Assembly (NCBI RefSeq): GCF_036345015.1
Contig: NZ_CP084098.1
Coordinates: 62,001-126,000 of the forward strand
Length of the DNA stretch: 64,000 nucleotides
Direction of reading: 5' to 3'
Source: Cyanobacterium sp. Dongsha4
GTDB lineage: Bacteria; Cyanobacteriota; Cyanobacteriia; Cyanobacteriales; Cyanobacteriaceae
The notes below the pieces were generated by a model. It did not search any database. It saw only the letters and a list, made by a program, of their open reading frames with translations, and had not been told where the DNA came from. The translations under genes were made by a program, and so were the position numbers. This document shows, piece after piece, positions 56,984 to 64,000 of the stretch. The first letter of the stretch is position 1. The number at the start of each line of letters is the position of its first letter.

Positions 56984-57080
56984 TTGACTCGAACTTATGC
57001 AACTGTGACGCTCAAACCTTGTCAGGACCGGAAGGTAGCAGCAATACGGGATGCTTATGGTGGGCGTAAGATTCGGGTCT
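56984..57080 (+). ncRNA. ffs: Signal recognition particle RNA (4.5S-type)
   Basis: The conserved SRP core TGTCAGGACCGGAAGGTAGC, then AGCAATACGGGATGC, is present. The flanks GACTCGAACTTATGC and GCGTAAGATTCGGGTC can pair to close the long hairpin. Ends are estimated from that pairing, as bacterial small SRP RNA is near 95-110 bases. Confidence 0.92.
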
Positions 57081-57230
57081 TAGCGATACATAAATTAAGG
57101 TTTTCATTGCCTTCTGTGAAGAGAGTTTTTTAGTTAATTTCTTGTTAGATGCGATCGCATTTTGCTTCTAATTTTCAGTACCATATAAATTATAGTTTAT
57201 CTTTTAAAGAGTGTGATCGAACATTCTCAA

Positions 57231-57419
57231 CATATTAGCTTAAAACTTTGTTGTAAAGCTGGAATCTTCTTTTCGATTTTATCAATTACTTGATGGATAA
57301 ATTGTAGCAAAGATGCAGAAATAACTGGTTGTGCTTCTGCAATATGTATTTGTAAATTATTAATTTGAAAAAAGCCTTCTCTAGCTTGTTCACTAATTTC
57401 GGTTAATTGTTCTAAACTG
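57231..57419 (-). pseudogene. Possible remnant of a small helical protein gene
   Basis: About 62 codons without an ATG read EQLTEISEQAREGFFQIN, then LQFIHQVIDKIEKKIPALQQ, a clearly helical protein-like sequence, ending in TGA. The frame is closed by a TAA just upstream. It lies downstream of the methyltransferase gene on the same strand. Family unknown. Confidence 0.35.
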
Positions 57420-57465
57420 AAAAAATATTATACACAAAAGGTGCGATCGCCCCTTAATTATCAAA

Positions 57466-58542
57466 TTAAAATAAAGATAATTGTTTTTCTTCTTGAATCG
57501 AGATTTTTTTCTCTCCAGTTAACATACTAATTAAACATTTACCCAAATGAAAAGCCAAATTAACAGGTACTGCATTACCTATTTGCTGATATTGTGATGT
57601 TAACGAACCCATAAACTCCCAATCATCAGGGAAAGTTTGTATTCTTGCATATTCTCTTACGGTTAAAGGTCGAGTTTCGATGGGATGACATCTTTCTGTT
57701 TGAGTTTGAGCAGGGCTACAAGTCAAAGTTAAACAAGGTTCATTATAAGATAATCGTTTCGCAAAACCAGTTCTTCCCCCCCCTTGATAATAACTATTTT
57801 TCATATATTGTTTCTGAACTTCTTCTGGCAAATTACGCCAATTTCCTCCCTCTGGTACTAATTCCATAATCTCTTTTTTTCGTTGATTATATTTAACACC
57901 TTCTGAGATAGGGCAATTTTTTAATGCTTCTTTTAAAGTAATAATATAATTATTTTCTCTGGGAAAAATGGGTTGAATATTCAAATCTTTTCTAGTTCCC
58001 ATAATGATAATTCTTTCTCTTTTTTGCGGAACATCAAAATATTGAGCATTCAATAATTTATAACTTGTTTGATAGCCTAATTCATCTAAAGTTTTTAAAA
58101 TTATAGCTAAAGTTTCACCTTTTTTATGAGTAATTAAACCTCTAACATTTTCACCAATAATAATTTTAGGTTGAACTTCTTTTATACATCTAGCAAAATC
58201 AAAAAATAGTGTACCTCTAGTATCTAAAAATCCCTTTCTTTCTCCTGCATGACTAAAGGCTTGACAAGGAAAACCCCCCGTTACTATATCTACTTTATTT
58301 TGATATTTTGTAAAATCTATTTTCGTTACATCTTCATTTAAAACCTGCCAATTAGCACGATTCTTAGTCAATGTCTCACAACAATTTTTATTAATTTCAA
58401 CTAATAACTCTGTTTGTAAACCAGCATTTTCTAATCCTAATGCCATACCTCCACAACCAGCGAATAACTCAATAATATTAAAATCATATTTTTGTGGATT
58501 TTTTAGTATTTTATATGACCCTGATAGATTGTTTGATAACAT
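57466..58542 (-). CDS. DNA (cytosine-5-)-methyltransferase
   Basis: A 358-residue C5 methyltransferase of a type II restriction-modification system. Motif I IIELFAGCGGMALGLENAG, motif IV GGFPCQAFSHAG with the catalytic Cys, motif VI GENVRGL, motif VIII QKRERII, and motifs IX-X near VREYARIQTFPDDW and QQIGNAVPVNLA are intact. The target-recognition region (about residues 205-280) is compact, so it probably sees a short palindrome, which cannot be read from sequence. The neighbouring upstream gene is the likely endonuclease. Confidence 0.95.
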   Translation of the reverse strand: MLSNNLSGSYKILKNPQKYDFNIIELFAGCGGMALGLENAGLQTELLVEINKNCCETLTKNRANWQVLNEDVTKIDFTKYQNKVDIVTGGFPCQAFSHAGERKGFLDTRGTLFFDFARCIKEVQPKIIIGENVRGLITHKKGETLAIILKTLDELGYQTSYKLLNAQYFDVPQKRERIIIMGTRKDLNIQPIFPRENNYIITLKEALKNCPISEGVKYNQRKKEIMELVPEGGNWRNLPEEVQKQYMKNSYYQGGGRTGFAKRLSYNEPCLTLTCSPAQTQTERCHPIETRPLTVREYARIQTFPDDWEFMGSLTSQYQQIGNAVPVNLAFHLGKCLISMLTGEKKISIQEEKQLSLF

Positions 58543-58593
58543 ATTAATTAAATAGTTTAATAATTATTTAAGTTATTATAACAAATTAAAAGA

Positions 58594-59358
58594 TTAATAA
58601 AGTTCTTTATCTATTTCCCTGATGGTTTTTGCCAGTTTATTAAGTATTAAATTATAGTCTAAATTGAGCAAAGACCAAAAAGATTCACCTGCTAATCTTT
58701 CAATCTGATATTTTTCACAACTTGCCTTATTTATAGTCCAACTATTCCCCATATCAAGAGCGACTGCAAAAATAGAAAAAGGATGAATTTTTAACTCATT
58801 AATTGAGCGACTACTTTGACTTCCTGTAAGAGTATCTTTTTTTGTTTTGAGTTGAGTATATTTTATCTTTTCTTCGTGAAAAATAATTAAATCTATACCT
58901 TTTATTGTTATATCTAATTCCTTATCAGGTAGAAAAACATTATTCACTATTCCTGCAATATCTTCTAATTTATGACCCATATTTTCCGAAATAAAACGGG
59001 TATAAAGATTAGATAAATATAAATTTTCACATCCTGCAAACTCAAAAATATTTTTAAAAGTAGTCTTATTTTCTTGAATCTCTTTTCTGAATTTATCTTT
59101 TTCTTGAGACAAAGCAAATAAAACTTCTTGTTTGAATTTGAGTAAGATTTGATCTATTTTTTGCTCAATTTCAGTTAATGTTAATGGTTTATTTACACGC
59201 CTAAAATAGTCAGGTAAATATTGATCTAAAATACGAGCGATTTGATAAGCATTTCTCAACTCTTGATCTTGCGGTATAATATCTGGGATAACGATTTTGT
59301 CTTTTTCGTTAGTTATTGCTTGTAAAAGGTTTTGTTTCGTTGTTTTATTTATTGGCAA
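58594..59358 (-). CDS. Putative type II restriction endonuclease
   Basis: A 254-residue protein encoded 51 bases upstream of the C5 methyltransferase on the same strand. The C-terminal half has a PD-(D/E)xK-like pattern: LDITIKGIDLIIF (Asp), then KYTQLKTKKDTL, with a Q-x-K in place of E-x-K. The N-terminal half is helical, with a coiled segment near residues 60-110. I recognise no named endonuclease family. The position is the main evidence. Confidence 0.7.
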   Translation of the reverse strand: MPINKTTKQNLLQAITNEKDKIVIPDIIPQDQELRNAYQIARILDQYLPDYFRRVNKPLTLTEIEQKIDQILLKFKQEVLFALSQEKDKFRKEIQENKTTFKNIFEFAGCENLYLSNLYTRFISENMGHKLEDIAGIVNNVFLPDKELDITIKGIDLIIFHEEKIKYTQLKTKKDTLTGSQSSRSINELKIHPFSIFAVALDMGNSWTINKASCEKYQIERLAGESFWSLLNLDYNLILNKLAKTIREIDKELY

Positions 59359-59488
59359 AATATAACCTCATAATTAAATAAACCACCTTGATTTTACCCT
59401 TTTAATATCAAAAAATAAAGGTGGGCATTGCCCACCCTACTTTGTTTAACTCTTTGCGACTTTGCGTCTTTGCGTGACAAAAAAAACC
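59359..59488. other. Gap with GGTGGGCATTGCCCACC hairpin
   Basis: A perfect GGTGGGCA-TTGCCCACC palindrome at 59424-59440 followed by TCTTTGCGACTTTGCGTCTTTGCG repeats (59452-59475). The hairpin could end the glutamate synthase transcript (minus strand). Confidence 0.55.
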
Positions 59489-62400
59489 TTAACTTCCTCC
59501 CACACGGGCTACATCTTGGGCGTTAGCTTCAAATGCCGCATTTAACGCTTCATCACCGCTTAAACCAGAATTAATTGCCTCTTTTAATGCCTCTAAAACT
59601 CGTTTATAATCACGAGGCATTACTTTCACAAATTTACCGATATTTTCCTCCCAATTATCAAGAACTTTTTGGGCTTTTTTACTATTAGTAAATTGTTGAT
59701 GTTTGACAATTAATTGTTTTAATTCGGCAATCTCCGAAGCATCATCGAGGGTTTCTAAACCAACCATCTCCGTATTGCAGTGGGTAGCAAAATCCCCTGT
59801 TTCATCAAGAATATAGGCGACACCGCCACTCATTCCTGCGGCAAAGTTACGCCCCGTTTTACCGATGATAACTACTTTACCACCTGTCATGTATTCGCAA
59901 CCATGATCGCCCACTCCTTCCACAACGGCGGTTACACCTGAGTTACGGACACAGAAGCGCTCTCCTGCAACCCCTGAGATATAAGCCTCACCACTGGTTG
60001 CACCATACAAGACTACGTTACCGACAATGATATTCTCATCCGCTTCAAAGGTGGCTTTTTTGTCGGGATAAACGATGATTTTACCTCCGCTTAAGCCTTT
60101 GCCGATATAGTCGTTAGCGTCTCCTTCTAATTCAAGGGTGACTCCTTTCGGTACAAATGCACCTAAACTTTGCCCTGCACTACCGACAAAATGCAACTGC
60201 ACGGTATCTTCGGGTAAACCTTCCCAGTGTTTCTTGGTAATTTCGTTACCTAAGATTGTGCCAACCACACGGTTAATGTTTTTAATGGGTAAGGTGGCTT
60301 TTACCTTATCTCCTTTCTCGATCGCACCTTTGCACAAATCAAGTAAAGTAGTCATATCGAGGGACTGTTCTAAACCGTGATCCTGTTTGATGGTACAATG
60401 ACGGGGAGTATTAGGATCAACGTTGGGTTGATGGAGAATGGGAGATATATCGATACCTTTAGCCTTCCAATGCTCGATCGCACCTTTAGGATTTAATACA
60501 TCAGTACGTCCTACCATCTCATCCACTGTGCGGAAGCCTAATTCTGCCATAGTTTCCCGCATTTCTTGGGCGATAAATTTCATGAAATTGACGGTATAAG
60601 CAGGATCACCTGTAAATTTAGCACGAAGTTCGGGGTTTTGGGTAGCTACTCCCACAGGGCAAGTATTCAAATGACACACCCTCATCATGATACATCCAAG
60701 AGTCACTAAGGGGGCGGTAGAAAAGCCGTATTCCTCTGCACCTAACAGAGTTGCGATCGCAATGTCTCGCCCTGTTTTCATTTGCCCATCGGTTTCTACC
60801 ACAATACGACTGCGGAGGTTATTTAATAAGAGGGTTTGGTGGGTTTCCGCTAATCCCAATTCCCACGGTAGTCCTGCGTGTTTAATAGATGTGCGAGGAG
60901 AAGCGCCTGTGCCTCCGTCATAACCAGAGATTAACACCACATCGGCTTTGGCTTTAGCAACCCCTGCGGCGATCGTACCTACTCCCACTTCTGACACTAA
61001 TTTTACATTAATACGGGCTTCTCGATTAGCGTTTTTCAAGTCATGGATTAATTCTGCTAAATCTTCAATGGAGTAAATATCATGGTGAGGAGGAGGAGAA
61101 ATTAAGCCCACTCCGGGGGTAGAATAACGCACCTTCGCAATCCAGGGATAGACTTTTTTACCCGGTAATTGCCCCCCTTCACCCGGTTTCGCACCCTGTG
61201 CCATTTTAATTTGTATCTCTTTAGCTTGGGATAAGTAAAGACTGGTAACACCAAAACGCCCACTAGCTACCTGTTTGATAGCACTATTTTTTGAGTCTCC
61301 CTGCTCATTAGTCCAAGTATAGCGCTCTGGGTCTTCCCCTCCTTCCCCTGTGTTGGATTTACCGCCAATGCGATTCATGGCAATAGCGAGAGACTCATGG
61401 GCTTCTTTGGAAATCGAACCGTAACTCATCGCCCCTGTTTTAAAGCGCTTCATGATGTTTTCGATAGGCTCAACTTCTTCAATGGGTATGGATTCCCGTT
61501 GTTTAAACTCCAATAAGTCACGGAGACGGAAGAATTGCTTTCCATGATCATTGATCATTTGGGAGTATTTTTTGTACAATTCATAATCTCCCTGTTGCAC
61601 TGCCTGTTGTAAGGTGTGAATGGTTTGAGGGTTAAATAGGTGTGCCTCGCCGTCTTTACGCCATTGATATTCTCCTCCTGCATCGAGGGTATGTCCGTTA
61701 ACTTGTCTGTCAGGGAAAGCGTGGCTATGACGCATAATCGTTTCTTGGGCAATGACATCTAAACCGATGCCTTGCAAACGGGATGCTGTCCATGTAAAAT
61801 ACTTATCAATGACATCTTGATTAAGTCCGATCGCCTCGAAGATTTGCGCACCCCGATAGCTTTGGATGGTAGAAATACCGATTTTTGAGGCAATTTTAAT
61901 GATGCCTTTGGTGACGGCTTTGATATAATTTTTACAAGCGGTTTTATGGTCAACATCGGTGACTAACCCTTGTTTAATCATATCTTTAAAGGTTTCAAGG
62001 GCAAGGTAAGGATTGATCGCACCGCAACCATAACCTAATAATACAGCAAAATGATGGACTTCTTTGGGTTCGCCTGATTCAAGGATAATACCAACACGGG
62101 TACGAGTGCCGTTACGAATCAGATGGTGATGTAATCCAGATACGGCTAATAAAGCTGGTATGGGAGCGTTGTAAAAATTCACATCTCGATCGCTCAAAAT
62201 AATATGGGTGCATCCCTTCTTAATTGCTTCGTCAACTTCCTCAAAAATGTTCTGTAAGGTGCTTTCTAGCCCTTTTACCCCTGATTTGGGGTCAAACAGA
62301 ATTGAACAGGTGTGGGCTTTAAATCCATGATTACCACTCTCTTTCGTTAAGGGGGGGTTGAGTTCGGGATTGTCGAAATGATGAACACTAGGACAATCTA

Positions 62401-64000
62401 GGCTTTTGAGAATTGCTAATTCTTCATTGGTAATAATGGGAGTTTTGAGGGCGATGAGATGACAACTTTCGGGAGTTGGCTCTAATAAGTTACCTTCTTT
62501 ACCGATGGTAGTCTCCGCAGAGGTGATAATTGCCTCTCTAATGGGATCAATGGGGGGATTTGTCACCTGTGCAAATAGTTGTTTAAAGTAATCATACAAC
62601 AATTTGGGGCGATCGCTCAATACAGCTAAGGGAGTATCTATACCCATTGCACCAATAGATTCTACTCCGTCTTTACCCATAGGGGCGAGGAGCATTCTTA
62701 AGTCTTCAAAGGTATAACCAAAGGTTTGTTGTAAGGCGATGAGGATGTCTGGATTAATACTTTCATCTTTAGGAGTTTGATCCCCCCTTAATCCCCCCTT
62801 AATAAGGGGAGCGAGATCGTCTAGGCTATATAAGTGATCATTTAGCCATTGTTGATAGGGATGTTGATTGATAATGGGTGCTTTTACTTCCTCATCTGGC
62901 ACGATACGCCCTGCTTCCATATCCACCAAGAACATTTGTCCGGGTTGCAATCTGCCTTTGCTTTCTACCCTTTCCGGCTCAATGGGCAATACCCCTGCTT
63001 CCGATGCCATAATCACTAAACCATCTTTAGTAACAGTATAGCGAGAAGGACGTAAGCCGTTGCGATCGAGGATTGCACCTATTTGTTTCCCATCTGTAAA
63101 TGCGATCGAAGCTGGTCCATCCCAGGGTTCAATTAAGCAGGAATGGTATTGATAGAAGGCTTTTTTCTCGGCACTCATAGACTCATGTCCACTCCAAGGC
63201 TCAGGAATCATCATCATTACCCCGTGAGAAAGGCTACGCCCACTTAATACCAACATTTCTAAGGCATTATCAAAAATCAGAGAATCACTGCCATTGAGGT
63301 TAATTACAGGCTGAAGTTTTGCCATATCATCCCCAAACAAATCGGATTTAAACAGGGATTGACGAGCGTGCATCCAATTAATATTGCCTCTAAGGGTATT
63401 TATTTCGCCGTTATGGGTGATGTAGCGGTAAGGGTGGGCGCGATCCCAACTAGGGAAGGTATTGGTGCTAAAACGAGAGTGAACAAGGGCTAGAGCCGTT
63501 TCTAACTCAGGATTACTCAAATCTAAATAGTACTTACCTACTTGCTCAGGGCGCAACATTCCTTTATAGACAATTGTACGACTGGAAAGGGTTGCAGGAT
63601 ACCAGTATTCATCTATTTTTGGGGCTTTAATAGCGTTAAAAGAGCGTTTACGGATTACATATAATTTGCGTTCAAAGGTTAAATTATCGGTAATTTCATG
63701 GTTTTTAGCGATAAATACCTGTTGCATAAAAGGCTCACAATTCAAGGCACTTTTACCCAAATCCGAGTTATCCGTAGGCACATCACGCCATCCTAATACT
63801 TTTTGCCCTTCTTCCGTTACAACTTGCTCAAATATTCTTCGGGCTTTATTTCTGGCTTCTTCATCGGGGGATGCAAAAATCATACCTACGGCATAATCTC
63901 CCACAGGAGGCAATTCAACACCTAGTTTTTCGGCTTCTTTACGCATAAAACCATCGGGTAACTGCATTAAAATTCCTGCACCATCCCCTGTATTTGCTTC
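59489..64000 (-). CDS. gltB: Glutamate synthase large subunit (GltB type), start beyond the window
   Basis: This subunit carries glutaminase and synthase activity, turning glutamine and 2-oxoglutarate into glutamate. The frame is open to the window edge ([11 protein letters not shown] continues upstream), so only ~1500 residues are seen. It has the FMN/3Fe-4S core with [18 protein letters not shown], the [16 protein letters not shown] loop, and the GXGXG-type C-terminal beta-helix. I call it NAD(P)H-type GltB rather than ferredoxin type: the end is [16 protein letters not shown], where ferredoxin enzymes end differently, and the start reads MQLPDGFM. A 12-residue repeat-derived insertion lies near 62781-62811. 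Confidence 0.9.
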   Translation of the reverse strand, partial: EANTGDGAGILMQLPDGFMRKEAEKLGVELPPVGDYAVGMIFASPDEEARNKARRIFEQVVTEEGQKVLGWRDVPTDNSDLGKSALNCEPFMQQVFIAKNHEITDNLTFERKLYVIRKRSFNAIKAPKIDEYWYPATLSSRTIVYKGMLRPEQVGKYYLDLSNPELETALALVHSRFSTNTFPSWDRAHPYRYITHNGEINTLRGNINWMHARQSLFKSDLFGDDMAKLQPVINLNGSDSLIFDNALEMLVLSGRSLSHGVMMMIPEPWSGHESMSAEKKAFYQYHSCLIEPWDGPASIAFTDGKQIGAILDRNGLRPSRYTVTKDGLVIMASEAGVLPIEPERVESKGRLQPGQMFLVDMEAGRIVPDEEVKAPIINQHPYQQWLNDHLYSLDDLAPLIKGGLRGDQTPKDESINPDILIALQQTFGYTFEDLRMLLAPMGKDGVESIGAMGIDTPLAVLSDRPKLLYDYFKQLFAQVTNPPIDPIREAIITSAETTIGKEGNLLEPTPESCHLIALKTPIITNEELAILKSLDCPSVHHFDNPELNPPLTKESGNHGFKAHTCSILFDPKSGVKGLESTLQNIFEEVDEAIKKGCTHIILSDRDVNFYNAPIPALLAVSGLHHHLIRNGTRTRVGIILESGEPKEVHHFAVLLGYGCGAINPYLALETFKDMIKQGLVTDVDHKTACKNYIKAVTKGIIKIASKIGISTIQSYRGAQIFEAIGLNQDVIDKYFTWTASRLQGIGLDVIAQETIMRHSHAFPDRQVNGHTLDAGGEYQWRKDGEAHLFNPQTIHTLQQAVQQGDYELYKKYSQMINDHGKQFFRLRDLLEFKQRESIPIEEVEPIENIMKRFKTGAMSYGSISKEAHESLAIAMNRIGGKSNTGEGGEDPERYTWTNEQGDSKNSAIKQVASGRFGVTSLYLSQAKEIQIKMAQGAKPGEGGQLPGKKVYPWIAKVRYSTPGVGLISPPPHHDIYSIEDLAELIHDLKNANREARINVKLVSEVGVGTIAAGVAKAKADVVLISGYDGGTGASPRTSIKHAGLPWELGLAETHQTLLLNNLRSRIVVETDGQMKTGRDIAIATLLGAEEYGFSTAPLVTLGCIMMRVCHLNTCPVGVATQNPELRAKFTGDPAYTVNFMKFIAQEMRETMAELGFRTVDEMVGRTDVLNPKGAIEHWKAKGIDISPILHQPNVDPNTPRHCTIKQDHGLEQSLDMTTLLDLCKGAIEKGDKVKATLPIKNINRVVGTILGNEITKKHWEGLPEDTVQLHFVGSAGQSLGAFVPKGVTLELEGDANDYIGKGLSGGKIIVYPDKKATFEADENIIVGNVVLYGATSGEAYISGVAGERFCVRNSGVTAVVEGVGDHGCEYMTGGKVVIIGKTGRNFAAGMSGGVAYILDETGDFATHCNTEMVGLETLDDASEIAELKQLIVKHQQFTNSKKAQKVLDNWEENIGKFVKVMPRDYKRVLEALKEAINSGLSGDEALNAAFEANAQDVARVGGS
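62781..62811. repeat. Palindromic repeat inside gltB
   Basis: TCCCCCCTTAATCCCCCCTT followed by AATAAGGGGA forms a strong hairpin typical of dispersed cyanobacterial repeats. In the gene frame it encodes [14 protein letters not shown] without disrupting translation. Confidence 0.75.

Overview
The window looks like chromosomal DNA of a low-GC cyanobacterium. The evidence is a plastocyanin precursor, a BtpA-type photosystem I biogenesis protein, cyanobacterial families (DUF2555, SepF next to ProC, VKOR-thioredoxin fusion), very many GCGATCGC (HIP1) octamers on both strands, and many intergenic runs built from short repeated phrases such as TTGCCCTTTGCC, GGAGTTCGGAGTTC and CAGGTTTCAGG. A unicellular Geminocystis/Cyanobacterium-like strain is a guess from style, not shown.

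Layout. 0-8 kb: the tail of a thioesterase-like gene, then a two-module NRPS (C-A-PCP-Cy-A-PCP-Ox). Its second A domain reads as a perfect cysteine code and its first as a glutamate-like code, so it should make an (acyl/aminoacyl)-Glu-thiazole unit. 8-16 kb: housekeeping block (secreted Met/Gln-rich protein, mobA, DUF2555, coaBC, TPR protein, ftsZ, MazG-like/thyX pair, conserved hypothetical). This block is bounded by ~155-165 bp inverted repeats that carry the tails of the two flanking genes, a signature of an inversion with duplicated breakpoints or of an invertible segment. 16-29 kb: IS1 remnant, gpsA, alpha/beta hydrolase, fur, EcfA-like ATPase, tRNA-Ser(GCU), REC-histidine kinase, VKOR-Trx fusion, btpA, hicBA, DUF4230 protein, MalK-like ATPase, Ig/propeller protein, small membrane protein.

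29.7-37.3 kb is the accessory zone. An IS1-type fragment has cut a SAM hydroxide adenosyltransferase gene. A solo end of an IS5-type element truncates a DUF1822 gene. A Zorya-like operon follows (ZorA MotA-like with a long coiled-coil tail, ZorB MotB/OmpA-like, ZorC-like EH-signature protein) with no ZorD helicase or ZorE nuclease. A PIN-type toxin-antitoxin pair and a 257-bp internally deleted IS5-type element with matching TAA target duplications close the zone. This is the best candidate for an unusual system.

37.5-57 kb: SLH lipoprotein, plsY, gmd and fcl (GDP-L-fucose synthesis) with a DUF4114 secreted protein between them, ureG, WD40 membrane protein, a PAS/GAF/GGDEF/EAL signalling protein, AmiC-type amidase, sepF-proC, amine oxidase, prxQ, a hypothetical, petE, and the small SRP RNA. 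57.4-59.4 kb: a type II restriction-modification pair (endonuclease candidate plus C5 methyltransferase). The right edge holds most of gltB (glutamate synthase large subunit), truncated by the window, with a repeat-derived in-frame insertion.
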